The position numbers and the translations under genes are program-made. Shown here piece by piece: positions 8,276-18,300 of a stretch of 64,000 nt of DNA. Source of the DNA: Flectobacillus sp. BAB-3569 (GTDB lineage: Bacteria; Bacteroidota; Bacteroidia; Cytophagales; Spirosomataceae); the NCBI RefSeq assembly GCF_002270355.1, contig NZ_NJFZ01000004.1, forward strand, positions 158,770-222,769. Reading direction: 5' to 3'. How positions within the stretch are numbered: the first letter of the stretch is position 1; each line of letters opens with the position of its first letter. The notes below the pieces were generated by a model. That model searched no databases. It had not been told where the DNA came from and saw nothing but the letters and a program-made list of their open reading frames with translations.

Positions 8276-8848
8276 ATGAAACCCAATATGATTGCATTTG
8301 TGAGACGCTTTGTAGATTTTTCTGATGAAGAAATCGCGGCAGCTCATAGCCTCTTTGAAGAAAAGTTTATTAAAAAGGGGGAATATTTCATCAAGTCAGG
8401 CGAACATAATACCGCTATCGGTTTTATCAATAAAGGCTTAATGCGCACTTTTTTTGTGCAAAATAATCAAGAAACTACCTTTCAACTAGCTTTAGAAAAT
8501 CAGTTTGTTACTAGTATGACTTGTTATGTGCTCAATCAACCGAGCAATGATTATATTCAAGCTATAGAGGATACTGATATTTGTGTTATCTCAAAAGAGA
8601 CCCTTGAAAAGTTGTGTAACCAATATCATAACTGGGATAAATTTGGGAGACTCACCTACGAGCAGGTAGCACTTGAACAAGAAATTAGATTGCGTTCGTT
8701 TATTTCGGAAACAGCGCAAGAACGTTACGAAAAGATTCTCAAATTTCAACCCGAACTAATCAATCGAGTTCCGCAGGTATACCTATCCAACTTTTTAGGT
8801 ATTACGCCCCAATCGTTGAGTCGACTTCGAAGAAATATAAGGGGGTAA
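8276..8848 (+). CDS. Crp/Fnr family transcriptional regulator
   Basis: A 190-aa one-domain sensor plus C-terminal helix-turn-helix protein. Residues about 20-115 form the cyclic-nucleotide-binding-like beta-barrel (KKGEYFIKSGEHNTAIGFI, GLMRTFFVQ), followed by the dimerisation helix and a C-terminal region QVYLSNFLGITPQSLSRLRR that serves as the recognition helix. Bacteroidota members of this type lack the canonical cAMP-binding residues and their ligand is unknown. It probably controls the divergent YciI-like gene and itself through the inverted repeat at 8215-8249 (inference). A strong terminator follows at once. Confidence 0.88.
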   Translation: MKPNMIAFVRRFVDFSDEEIAAAHSLFEEKFIKKGEYFIKSGEHNTAIGFINKGLMRTFFVQNNQETTFQLALENQFVTSMTCYVLNQPSNDYIQAIEDTDICVISKETLEKLCNQYHNWDKFGRLTYEQVALEQEIRLRSFISETAQERYEKILKFQPELINRVPQVYLSNFLGITPQSLSRLRRNIRG

Positions 8849-8849
8849 A

Positions 8850-8882
8850 AAAAAGCTCGGTTTATTATAACCGAGCTTTTTC
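8850..8882. terminator. Bidirectional terminator between Crp/Fnr and S41 protease genes
   Basis: AAGCTCGGTT (8853-8862) pairs with AACCGAGCTT (8869-8878), flanked by A and T tracts on both sides, in a 35-bp convergent spacer. Confidence 0.85.
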
Positions 8883-8883
8883 T

Positions 8884-10581
8884 TTATCTTTTCAATGAAT
8901 GAGAAAGCGTTTCGACCAACTCACCTCTTGCCAACTTTTCTGCTTTTTCGAAGCTTCTTAATGCTTTTTGAAAAGTTTCGTCAGTAGTGCTCATCACTTG
9001 ATAATATTCATTGTTTAAGCCACTATTAATCGTTTTCTTTGACCAAACATTTCTAGCGATGTAGGCTTTCACTTGAGCTTTTATGTAAGGCAGTGAACGT
9101 TGATATTCCTTTTCATTATGTTGTACCTTTGTTTGCTTTGCCAAAGCTTTAAGAGTAGTTAACATTTCATCCGAAACTACAAATTGCTTGTTAAAATCTT
9201 TAAATGACTGTTTGCTCAGTTCATTCTGATGGCTATTGGCATAGTCAAGGGCTATTTCACGAATGATATTTTTACCCCAAAGCTCTGAAATATATTTTGT
9301 ATAATAAGTTGTATCACGACCTACAAATACATCTGGCGTAATACCGCCACCACCATACACAACCCTTCCTCCTGTCGTACGATATTTCAGTTTCTCGTTA
9401 AATTTGATACTATCCGAATTGAATAACTCTCCACGTTTAATACGGTCGTCATAGTCTTTATCATATTCCTCTTCATGCCCCAACAAATACGGTTTTTGAA
9501 TACTACGTCCGCTTGGTGTATAATATCGAGAAATCGTTAATCGTAGTTCCGAGCCATCTGATAAGCTTACCGGCATTTGGACTAATCCTTTACCAAATGA
9601 ACGACGTCCAACAATCAAGGCACGATCGTTATCTTGTAAAGCCCCAGCCACGATTTCCGATGCCGAAGCACTATTTTCATCAATAAGTACCATGACTGCC
9701 CCTTTTTCAAAAATACCATCAAATTTCGTCATGGTTTTTGAATCATATTGAGTTCCTTTACCATCGGTATACACAATCATTTTGTCACCACCCAATAATT
9801 CATCGACTACTTTTTCAGCTCTGTCTTTGTATCCACCAGGGTTTCCACGCAAGTCTAGCATAAGACGTTTGGCGCCTTGGTTCTTTAGTGTGGTCAGAAT
9901 ATTGCGAAACTCTTGGTAAGTAGATTCCATGAATCTATCTATCTTAATATATGCCGTTTGACTATCGACCATGTATCCAGCACTTACCGAAAACGTAGGA
10001 ATGCGGTCACGTGTAACCGTGAAAGTATGCGGAGCAGACTCTCCATGACGCAAAATTTCTACTTTTACTTCTGTACCTCTCTTTCCTCGAAGTTTATTGA
10101 AAATAACATTTGAGTTGACTTTGGAGCCTACCAAAGATGCTCCATCGGCAGCCACTAGCATATCGCCGCTACGAATACCCACCAAGTCGGCAGGACCTCC
10201 AGGCATAGCGCTCATTACATAAACTGTATCGTTGAAAAGATTGTATTCGATACCGATGCCATCAAACCCTGACTCCAACTGAGTGCGAGCCATGGCTGCT
10301 TCTTCCGTTCCGAAATAGGCGGTATGTGGGTCTAATTTTTCTAGCATTTTTTTGATAGAAAAATCTACTAATGTGTCGGTATTAACTGAGTCGACATAGC
10401 TCGTTTCGACAAGTGAAAGGATTTCTCTGAATTTGTTAACTCCACGAGAAATATTACTCATTTTGGATTGTCCTCCAAAAAAGTTAGCTCCAATAAGCAT
10501 TCCTCCTACGACCGAAATAGCCACAATAATGGGAAGTTTAACGACAAGTGAACTATTAACTGGCTGCTTATCCTTCATCAT
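8884..10581 (-). CDS. S41 family C-terminal processing protease (CtpA-like)
   Basis: A 565-aa periplasmic protease of the tail-specific/CtpA family that removes or degrades C-terminal ends of envelope proteins. An N-terminal hydrophobic segment (about residues 13-35) anchors it in the inner membrane. A PDZ domain follows (GFDGIGIEYNLFNDTVYVM to about residue 180), then the S41 catalytic domain with LRGNPGG at 245-250, the serine within SASAS at 304-308 and the general-base lysine in RSFGKGLVQ (Lys331). The long C-terminal helical part from about residue 430 is typical of Bacteroidota members. Start alternatives at residues 1 and 2 are equivalent. It is divergent from ruvX. Confidence 0.93.
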   Translation of the reverse strand: MMKDKQPVNSSLVVKLPIIVAISVVGGMLIGANFFGGQSKMSNISRGVNKFREILSLVETSYVDSVNTDTLVDFSIKKMLEKLDPHTAYFGTEEAAMARTQLESGFDGIGIEYNLFNDTVYVMSAMPGGPADLVGIRSGDMLVAADGASLVGSKVNSNVIFNKLRGKRGTEVKVEILRHGESAPHTFTVTRDRIPTFSVSAGYMVDSQTAYIKIDRFMESTYQEFRNILTTLKNQGAKRLMLDLRGNPGGYKDRAEKVVDELLGGDKMIVYTDGKGTQYDSKTMTKFDGIFEKGAVMVLIDENSASASEIVAGALQDNDRALIVGRRSFGKGLVQMPVSLSDGSELRLTISRYYTPSGRSIQKPYLLGHEEEYDKDYDDRIKRGELFNSDSIKFNEKLKYRTTGGRVVYGGGGITPDVFVGRDTTYYTKYISELWGKNIIREIALDYANSHQNELSKQSFKDFNKQFVVSDEMLTTLKALAKQTKVQHNEKEYQRSLPYIKAQVKAYIARNVWSKKTINSGLNNEYYQVMSTTDETFQKALRSFEKAEKLARGELVETLSHSLKR

Positions 10582-10658
10582 GCTAATTTAATTAATCTTC
10601 ATACTTTCAAATCTATATAAAGTTACAAAAAACTACTACCTGACCAATCATTTTGACG

Positions 10659-10666
10659 TAACTTTG
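10659..10666 (+). promoter_or_regulatory. TAACTTTG -7 element of ruvX
   Basis: TAACTTTG ends 20 nt before the ruvX ATG at 10687. No clear TTG at -33 was found. A TAGATTTG box on the opposite strand (10608-10615) may serve the divergent S41 gene. Confidence 0.45.
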
Positions 10667-10686
10667 TTGAAACTAACTTAAAATCA

Positions 10687-11112
10687 ATGGGACGTGTACT
10701 TGCAGTAGATTATGGAACCAAGCGTGTCGGGCTAGCTGTGACTGACCCGCTCAAAATTATTGCATCGGCTTTGGATACAGTACATTCAAAAGATGTTATA
10801 CAATATTTGATAGATTATTCAAAGAAAGAGGAAGTAGAATGTTTTGTGGTAGGAATGCCAGTACATTTGGACGGCTCAGACACCAATAATACTGTACATG
10901 TAAAGACTTTTGTGAAACATTTACAAAAAGCTTTTCCAGAAACCCCCATTCATTTACATGATGAGCGTTTTACGTCGCGCATGGCTTTACAGTCAATGAT
11001 TATTGGAGGTGCTTCTAAGAAAGATAGAAGTCAGAAAGGTAACATTGATAAGGTATCTGCCACTATTATTTTACAATCTTTTATGGAGAAGATGTCGTTT
11101 GGTGGGCTATAA
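10687..11112 (+). CDS. ruvX: Putative pre-16S rRNA nuclease / Holliday junction resolvase YqgF
   Basis: A 141-aa RNase H-fold protein. MGRVLAVDYGTKRVGLAVTD holds the first catalytic Asp (Asp8), VVGMPVHLDGS is the middle block, and HDERFTSRMA the second acidic site, followed by KGNIDKVSATIILQSFM with the last Asp. The family matures the 5' end of 16S rRNA in E. coli (YqgF) and was earlier proposed as a Holliday junction resolvase. Length and order are normal. It stands divergent from the protease and ends before a long hairpin terminator. Confidence 0.93.
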   Translation: MGRVLAVDYGTKRVGLAVTDPLKIIASALDTVHSKDVIQYLIDYSKKEEVECFVVGMPVHLDGSDTNNTVHVKTFVKHLQKAFPETPIHLHDERFTSRMALQSMIIGGASKKDRSQKGNIDKVSATIILQSFMEKMSFGGL

Positions 11113-11204
11113 AATTTAGGGAATTAAGGTTGAGTGAATGGGTGATGCACCATACATTTCACCAGTAGAGAAGCAAAGTATTGCGTCTGAAAATGTATCA
11201 TTTA

Positions 11205-11246
11205 TCAAAAAAAGCGCTCGAAAATTGTTTTTCGAGCGCTTTTTTA
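11205..11246. terminator. Strong bidirectional terminator after ruvX
   Basis: AAAAGCGCTCGAAAA pairs with TTTTCGAGCGCTTTT around a 3-4 nt loop and has T-runs on both strands, between convergent ruvX and the dioxygenase gene. Confidence 0.9.
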
Positions 11247-11295
11247 TGCTTGGAGAATAGTCCTAATTTGAACCTTAGGAACGCCTCCTGTTTAC

Positions 11296-12111
11296 TTATT
11301 TCTGAACCACTTTTGCAAATCTGTGGTAGAAAGGAGTTTTACTATTAGAATCTTTAGGCATGTATTTACCAGTAATAATTGGCACATACATTACACGACG
11401 ACGAGAAGCTTCACCAAAGTTTGGAGATACTTCCACGCGATGCCACAAACGACCATCGTGTACAGTCAAGTCACCAGCATTGATATCAAACCCAACTTCA
11501 CGAGCATCTGGTGTGTGGTCGATAAACTGTTTTTTACCGAACAACAACTTCAACACACTTTGGTTTTGAGTACCAGGCAATACTCTCAAGCCACCGTTTG
11601 ACATAGGGCAATCATCCAAGTGAATACCCACGTTGAGCATAGGAAGGATTTTTTGTCCCAAGAACAAATCGCGAGGGCTGTCTGTATGCCATCCCATCTG
11701 AGAGAACTTCGAGTTTTGAGCGTTGATATAATGGTTAAATACAAGACCATCTTTTTCGTTCTCGCTGATACGTCCATCGTAAGGTGCTAATAATTCAATC
11801 AACAACTGCAAACGAGGGTCTTTCACTAATTCGCCCAATACTTTACTATACTTGTTAGTAAAGCACATACGCTGAATCATCTTGTCCCCATTTTCGTTCT
11901 TCCCGAACTTCAGCGGAATACCATTGATTTTTTCAACACCTTCGTCAAGCCATTGCTTTTCGATTTTTTGCAACTCGCTGATGAAAAGTTTTACTGTATC
12001 TTGATTTATGAAGTTTTTGAACTGAATAATTCCATATTTGCGGAAATATTCCTTTTGTTCATCGGTTAACTTCTCACCGAGGGTGAAGGTTTTATTCTCA
12101 AACTTTACCAT
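11296..12111 (-). CDS. PhyH-type Fe(II)/2-oxoglutarate dioxygenase
   Basis: A 271-aa phytanoyl-CoA dioxygenase-family enzyme with the double-stranded beta-helix fold. The iron facial triad is His142 and Asp144 in GWHTDSP plus His224 in DGRLWHRVEVS; an Arg near 237-239 (SRRRVMYVP) would bind 2-oxoglutarate. N-terminal FRKYGIIQFKNF is the usual helix-strand entry. Substrate is unknown; relatives hydroxylate lipids, amino acids or small metabolites. It is monocistronic, with a terminator on its downstream side and 377 bp of apparently non-coding DNA upstream. Confidence 0.85.
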   Translation of the reverse strand: MVKFENKTFTLGEKLTDEQKEYFRKYGIIQFKNFINQDTVKLFISELQKIEKQWLDEGVEKINGIPLKFGKNENGDKMIQRMCFTNKYSKVLGELVKDPRLQLLIELLAPYDGRISENEKDGLVFNHYINAQNSKFSQMGWHTDSPRDLFLGQKILPMLNVGIHLDDCPMSNGGLRVLPGTQNQSVLKLLFGKKQFIDHTPDAREVGFDINAGDLTVHDGRLWHRVEVSPNFGEASRRRVMYVPIITGKYMPKDSNSKTPFYHRFAKVVQK

Positions 12112-12488
12112 TTCTAAAATTGTACAAAATAAAGTTTAACGTTTTGATCTCATGGTTAGCGTGTGTGGTTGGGCAGAACTACAAACGCAATTTTTTAAGT
12201 GGTTATTTTAGCGTAAATGTATTTGCTAAAACATTGCAAATTAAAAGAATGTAATGAAACTTTAAACGTTTTGTAATATTTTTATTATTATAGCCAGAAA
12301 AAATTACATTAATTTAGAGAAATATCTAATTCGGCGGTAACTCCCTCTGTACTTGGTGGATTAGTAAAACAAATATAAGTTATATTATCAAATAAAAATA
12401 TTAAAGGTATTAAGAATGGTAACTATACTGGATTATTGGATTTAAGTAATTTTTCAGGTATTACTATTCCAAATTGATAGACTTATTC
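12112..12488. other. Intergenic region, 377 bp, with a possible decayed coding tail
   Basis: No intact gene is visible. Plus-strand 12393-12479 can be read as KNIKGIKNGNYTGLLDLSN, SGITIPN and a stop, but the frame is closed upstream by TAA near 12375. A minus-strand TATATTTG box (12370-12377) could be a -7 element for the dioxygenase, without a well placed -33. The region is very AT-rich. Confidence 0.35.
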
Positions 12489-13688
12489 TTAAAAACGTTT
12501 CAATGCCATTTCAGATACCGTTTGTCCAATCGATAACGACGAGGTTGCAGCTGGCGATGGTGCATTTAGGATATTGATCACTTTTGTATCTTCGATAATC
12601 GAGAAATCGTCGAGTAGACCTCCTTCTCTGTCACAAGCTTGGGCTCTCACTCCTGCCCCACCTTCAATCAAATCACTTTCTTGAATATCTGGAATAAGCT
12701 CTTGGAGTGCTTTGGTAAAGGCTGCCTTTGAGAAACTACGGTACATTTCACCTAAACCTGTTTCCCAATATTTCATTGCTACCTTCTGGAAGCCTGGCCA
12801 AGTGAGCGTTTCATAAAGTTCTTTCGCATTGATATCCATCTTTTTATATCCTTCACGACGGAATGCTAATACGGCATTTGGACCAGCCTCGATACCACCA
12901 CGCATCATACGAGTAAAGTGAACGCCCAAGAAAGGAAAATTAGGATCTGGTACTGGATAAATGAGGTTTTTTACCAAATAGTGTTTTTCTGGGCGGATTT
13001 TGTAATACTCACCACGGAATGGAATAATTCGAACGTTGATAGGATTTTCTTGTGACATCTGGGCTACTTTGTCAGAATACAAACCACCACAATTTATCAC
13101 TAATTTGGTCTCGTAAGTATTTCGTTCGGTTTTAACGATAGACAAAGAATGTCCTTTTGTTATTCCTGTTACCTTCTCTCCAAAATTTAATTCTGCACCA
13201 TAGCTACGAAGTTTTTCTGCGTATTTTTCGCTTACCACCTTGTAGTCAACAATACCTGTCTGAGGTACCCACATACCTTCTACACTCGTAACATAAGGTT
13301 CGTATTCTTTTACCTCTTGTGCTGAAATTTTACGTAATCCTTCCAAGCCGTTTTGCTGACCACGCACATAAAGGTTATTCAATAATGGACGTTGTTCTTC
13401 GTTAGTTGCCACCACAACCTTTCCTGTAATTTCGAAAGGTATTTCCTCCTTTTCACAAAAATCAATCAGCATATTATAGCCACGAATACAATTAGTAGCT
13501 TTTAGTGACCCTGGTTTATAATACAAACCTGAGTGAATTACACCCGAGTTGTTACCTGTTTGATGTTTGGCTACCTCTGTCTCTTTTTCTAATACCAAAA
13601 CCTTCAAATCAGGTCGTTGTTCTTTTATTTTGAGTGCCGTTGCCAAACCAACGATTCCGCCACCAATTACTATAATATCTTGTTGCAT
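12489..13688 (-). CDS. lhgO: L-2-hydroxyglutarate oxidase-like FAD enzyme
   Basis: A 399-aa DAO-fold flavoprotein that oxidises L-2-hydroxyglutarate to 2-oxoglutarate in characterised relatives. FAD motif IIVIGGGIVGLATALKI is at residues 5-21; HQTGNNSGVIHSGLYYKPGS and CDREGGLLDDFSI near the end are characteristic LhgO/YgaF blocks, as is FLGVHFTRMMRGGIEAGPNA. ATG at 13686-13688 (MQQDIIVIG) is chosen over an upstream in-frame start that adds 12 unconserved residues. It lies downstream of the lipoprotein gene, separated by that gene's terminator. The neighbouring 2-oxoglutarate-using dioxygenase may be coincidental. Confidence 0.9.
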   Translation of the reverse strand: MQQDIIVIGGGIVGLATALKIKEQRPDLKVLVLEKETEVAKHQTGNNSGVIHSGLYYKPGSLKATNCIRGYNMLIDFCEKEEIPFEITGKVVVATNEEQRPLLNNLYVRGQQNGLEGLRKISAQEVKEYEPYVTSVEGMWVPQTGIVDYKVVSEKYAEKLRSYGAELNFGEKVTGITKGHSLSIVKTERNTYETKLVINCGGLYSDKVAQMSQENPINVRIIPFRGEYYKIRPEKHYLVKNLIYPVPDPNFPFLGVHFTRMMRGGIEAGPNAVLAFRREGYKKMDINAKELYETLTWPGFQKVAMKYWETGLGEMYRSFSKAAFTKALQELIPDIQESDLIEGGAGVRAQACDREGGLLDDFSIIEDTKVINILNAPSPAATSSLSIGQTVSEMALKRF

Positions 13689-13732
13689 TGTCAATATCTT
13701 ATGATTTTTTTTAACAGACCACAAAGATACAA

Positions 13733-13764
13733 AAAGACCCGTAAGGTTTTTATTCTTACGGGCT
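13733..13764 (-). terminator. Terminator of the lipoprotein gene
   Basis: CCCGTAAG and CTTACGGG (8-bp arms at 13738-13745 and 13755-13762) followed on the minus strand by TCTTTTTG. Confidence 0.75.
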
Positions 13765-13792
13765 TATATCATGTGCATTCGAGCGATATATC

Positions 13793-14242
13793 TTAAATTT
13801 TCAATTTCAATTTACTCGAACTCGATTCAATTTCTAGCTCATCGCTAGTAAGGGTCTCTATAGCATACGTAATAGGCGATCCAACGCCTATTTGAGTACT
13901 AATAGCATTTCCATCTGAACTAAGCACCCATTCTCCCTGAAGAGAGGTATTAGCCGATGCCAGTACAAAAGTACCATCAGACTTGAAGGTATAAGTAAAC
14001 TTAGCATAGTCAGAAGAAAGACCTATCCCATCTTTCACAGAATAATTTGTGAAAGTAGAGCCATCGGGATTTTTGGTCACATATAAATAAAACTTCCAAG
14101 TTTTATCTACTAATAGCTTCTTTCTTGCGTTTATTAACTGAAGCGAAGCGATTGTTTCGGCATTGGGACTGATTGCTTCGTCGCAACTTTGCGCCGATAG
14201 CATTCCGAAGAATAATGATAGTGATAAATATAGCTTTTTCAT
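13793..14242 (-). CDS. Lipocalin-like putative lipoprotein
   Basis: A 149-aa predicted lipoprotein. MKKLYLSLSLFFGMLSAQSC is a type II signal sequence with the lipidated Cys at residue 20. The mature part has strand-rich segments such as LLVDKTWKFYLYV, AKFTYTFKSDGTFVLAS and LQGEWVLSSDGNAIS, the pattern of the lipocalin-like DUF4923/DUF5004-type proteins of Bacteroidota. Start at 14242 is chosen because the upstream alternative adds MREHR in front of the signal. Function unknown; probably outer-membrane anchored and facing the periplasm or surface. Divergent from the OmpA-like gene. Confidence 0.75.
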   Translation of the reverse strand: MKKLYLSLSLFFGMLSAQSCDEAISPNAETIASLQLINARKKLLVDKTWKFYLYVTKNPDGSTFTNYSVKDGIGLSSDYAKFTYTFKSDGTFVLASANTSLQGEWVLSSDGNAISTQIGVGSPITYAIETLTSDELEIESSSSKLKLKI

Positions 14243-14365
14243 CCTATGTTCTCTCAAAAGATTGAAATAGTTAAATTAGTTTGCAAAGAGAAAACGTAAA
14301 ATAAGCATTTTGAAATATATTTTTCATTAAAATTGCTCAACTTCTATTAAACATTATTTTAAATC

Positions 14366-15190
14366 ATGAAAAACACACTCCTCAAAACCTCACTTATGGG
14401 TTTGTTCTGTCTTATTTCAACGTTCATTTTTTCGCAAGGAATGAAAGAACCTGCCAAGAAATACCAAGTTAAAATAAGAGTTTATGACAAAGAAACCCAA
14501 GAGGAACTCACAGGTGCTTATCTTAAATTGATCAATTTAACCAAAAACAAATTAGCAGATTCAACCGTCGTGCTCGATGGATATGCCACCTTTACGCTTG
14601 AAAGAGGTTTTGATTATGATATTGTTGGGCAACGCACGAGATATTTAACCAAAAGAGCCAATTTCAACGCAGCTTGTTATTTACAAGACCCTCAAAAAGT
14701 ATTTTGTATTGCAGGTATTGAAATTGAAAATATGTCGAGAATGGGCGGTGGAACAGACCTCATAGAAGGAGCCATCGGAATGAAGCGTATCAAATTGAAC
14801 GACGTTTTCAAAGTTGAAAATATTCATTATGACTTTAACAAGGCAAATATCCGACCTGATGCTGCCAAAGAATTAGATAAGTTAATTCAATTATTAACCG
14901 ATAATGCTGGCATTAGTGTTGAGCTCGGCTCGCATACCGATAGTCGAGCTGGTGCTGACTACAACATAAGCCTTTCACAAAAAAGAGCCGAAGCTGCTGT
15001 GGAATATATTGTAAATCATGGAAAAATAGCGAGGACTCGTATTTCGGCAAAAGGATATGGTGAAAGCCAATTAATCAACAAATGTGCTGATGGGGTAAAT
15101 TGCAGTGAAGTAGAACACGCAGCAAACCGTCGTACAGAGATAAAAATTACAGGATATGCCGTTAATGGTGTTCCAATTGATATAAAGTAG
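14366..15190 (+). CDS. OmpA-family peptidoglycan-binding protein
   Basis: A 274-aa secreted protein. Residues 1-24 are a Sec signal ending in FSQG; residues 30-110 look like a carboxypeptidase-regulatory-like beta domain (YQVKIRVYDKETQEELTGA, ATFTLERGFDYDI); residues about 150-265 are the OmpA C-terminal domain with VELGSHTDSRAGADYNISLS and AANRRTEIKI, the Asp and Arg that hold diaminopimelate. It would tether the outer membrane to peptidoglycan. No N-terminal beta-barrel is present, and no lipobox. A long hairpin terminator follows. Confidence 0.88.
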   Translation: MKNTLLKTSLMGLFCLISTFIFSQGMKEPAKKYQVKIRVYDKETQEELTGAYLKLINLTKNKLADSTVVLDGYATFTLERGFDYDIVGQRTRYLTKRANFNAACYLQDPQKVFCIAGIEIENMSRMGGGTDLIEGAIGMKRIKLNDVFKVENIHYDFNKANIRPDAAKELDKLIQLLTDNAGISVELGSHTDSRAGADYNISLSQKRAEAAVEYIVNHGKIARTRISAKGYGESQLINKCADGVNCSEVEHAANRRTEIKITGYAVNGVPIDIK

Positions 15191-15240
15191 GAAGACTCTA
15201 CAGGCTCAGGATTACAGAAGATGTTGAGGCATTTCAAAAA

Positions 15241-15305
15241 GAAAGCACCGTAAGTGCGACATTGTCCAACATTGTGGGATGGTTGTCACACCTACGGTGC
15301 TTTTA
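15241..15305. terminator. Terminator between OmpA-like gene and infB
   Basis: AAAGCACCGTAAGTG and CACACCTACGGTGCTTT form a long stem with an internal bulge, followed by T-rich sequence, between convergent genes. Confidence 0.75.
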
Positions 15306-15365
15306 CTATATAAAACGAGTTGTGCCTAAGCATATTTAATGCTTAACACTTTCAACTCTTCAATA

Positions 15366-18300
15366 TTAAAGCGTACGCTTAACTTCTTTCATTTCGTAAC
15401 ATTCGATGATATCACCTTCTTGAATATCGTTGAAGTTTTTGATAGAAAGACCACATTCGTATCCAAATTTCACTTCAGCTACATCATCTTTGTAACGTTT
15501 CAAAGCAGAGATTTCGCCTTCGTGAACTACTACGAAGTCACGTACTACGCGGATTTTGTTATTACGTTTAACGTTACCTTCCAATACGTAACATCCTGCA
15601 ACAGTACCCACTTTCGAGATTTTGAATACATCACGAACTTCGATATTAGCCGTAACTGATTCTTCGAATGTAGGAGCCAATAAACCTTCCATAGCATCAC
15701 GAATTTCGTCGATTGCTTGGTAGATTACTGAGTAAGTACGGATTTCGATTTGTTCAGTTTCAGCTAAGCGACGAGCGTTTGTACTTGGACGTACTTGGAA
15801 TGCCACGATAACGGCATCGGCAGCAGAAGCCAACAATACGTCTGACTCGGATACTTGACCAACACCTTTGTGGATAATACGTACTTGTACTTCTTCTGTC
15901 GAAAGCTTCAATAATGAATCTGATAACGCTTCTACTGAACCGTCCACGTCACCTTTAACAATAACGTTAAGTTCTTTAAATGTACCGATTGCTTTACGAC
16001 GACCGATTTCTTCGAGTGTAATGTGCTTACGAGTACGCAACGATTGTTCGCGAATAATTTGCTCACGTTTGTTCGCAATTTCACGAGCATCGCGCTCATT
16101 TTCCATTACATTCAATTTATCACCTGCTGCTGGAGCACCACTCAAGCCCAATACCTGTACAGGAATAGCTGGGCCAGCTTCTTTCAATTTCTTTCCGCGA
16201 TAATCAAACATTGCTTTTACACGACCGTAGTGTGCACCAGCCAACATCATATCACCAACACGAAGCGTACCTGCTTGAACCAAGATATTGGCTACATAAC
16301 CACGACCTTTGTCCAAAGAAGCTTCGACAACAGTACCAACGGCACGTTTGTTTGGATTCGCTTTTAATTCTAGTAATTCAGCTTCTAGTAATACTTTTTC
16401 AAGTAATTCGTTGACACCCATACCTGATTTAGAAGAGATTTCTTGAGATTGGTATTTACCACCCCATTCTTCTACCAAGATGTTACGAGCCGCTAATTGC
16501 TCACGTACTCTATCAGTATTAGCACCAGGCTTATCTACTTTAGAGAATGCAAATACAATTGGCACACCTGCTACCATTGCGTGGTTGATAGCTTCTTCCG
16601 TTTGAGGCATTACAGCATCATCGGCAGCAATCACAATAATGGCAACGTCAGTAACTTTAGCACCACGAGCACGCATCGCTGTAAAGGCTTCGTGACCAGG
16701 AGTATCTAAGAAAGTAATACGACGACCATCTTCTTGTTTTACAGAGTAAGCACCAATGTGCTGAGTAATACCACCTGCTTCACCAGCGGCAACTTTAGCA
16801 CGACGGATGTAGTCGAGCAAGGAAGTTTTACCGTGGTCAACGTGACCCATAATCGTTACGATTGGTGCACGCATTTCTAAAGTTTCAGGAGCATCTGCTT
16901 CTTCTTGAAGGGCCGCTTCAACTTCTTCCTCAGCTGATACAAATTGTACTTCAAAGTCAAACTCCTCAGCAATAATGGCAATAATATCTGCTTCGAGACG
17001 CTGGTTGATTGAAACGAACATTCCCAAACTCATACAAGTAGAGATAACTTCGTTTACAGAAACATCCATCAAAGATGCTAACTCGCTAGCAGAAATAAAT
17101 TCAGTAACTTTAAGAATTTTTGCTTCTTCCTCTTCACGCATTTGGCGTTTTTCTTCACGCTCGGCACGAACTTTACGTTTTTCGCGACGTTCTTTTGCAC
17201 CAAAGTTTGCTTTTGAGGTTTGTCCTTGAAGACGAGCCATAGTCGCTTTGATTTGTTCCTGAATTTGTTTGTCAGAAACTTCCTCTTTTTCGTCCTTCTT
17301 AGGCTTCTTCTTGTTGTTATTATTGTTACTGTTGTTGTTATTATTATTGTTATTGTGGTTATGGTTGTTGTTACCACCTCCAGAATTTGGTCCTTGAGGT
17401 TTTTTATTACCATCCCCAGGCTTACTTGGTTCGTCTTTCTTAGGACGCGGAGCACCCTTTTCGTTACGGATTTCTGCTTCAGTAACCTTTTCAGCAGGCT
17501 TAATACGTTTACGTTTCTTCTTATTTTTGTTATTAGAAGAACGAGGCTGTTCTACTGGTAATTCAATTTTACCTAATACAGTTAAGCCTTTTAGGGTTTC
17601 TCCTTTAGCTTCAATTAGCTCGATATTTCTATCTGTAGGAACCTCATCATAACGCTTTGGCTGTGGCTTAGGCTGTTGTGGCTGTTGCACAGGATTTTGC
17701 AGTTTGTTTTGATTTGACTGATTATTGTTAGGCTTTTGGCCTTGTTGATTCTGTTGGTTGTTGCGTTGTTGATTCGCTTGCTGGTTGTGCTGTTGCGGGC
17801 GATTGCCTTGTTGCACTTGAGCTTGAGGTTGTGCCTTTACTTCAGCAGCAGTAGGCGTTTCGGTTTTAGCTACAGGTTGAGACTGTGGCTCTGGCTGTTT
17901 TTTCTCTTCTACCACTGGAGCAGGTTCAGCTTTAACTATTGGGTTTTCTTCAGCAATTACTTTTTTACTTTCAACAACTACCTCCTCTTTAGGAGTATTC
18001 TCATTCTGTGTCGGCGCTACTACTACTGGTAATTCAGCTTTTGGTTCAGTGGTAGTCGGGGTTGGCGCTACTGGAGCTGGCGTTTCTGTAGGAGCTGCTA
18101 TTGGTTGTGGTACCTCAGGCGCTTTGGTTTCAACTACAGGCGTTTCAACAATAACACTTTCAACTTTAGGTTCTGGTTTTGGTTCAACAGGAGGTGTTAC
18201 TGGCTTTGGAGGCACAGGATTTCCTTTTCCGTCTAACTCAATTTTTCCTAATACTTTGAAAGTTACCTCTGCACGAGCTGAGATTTTCTCTGGCTCTGTA

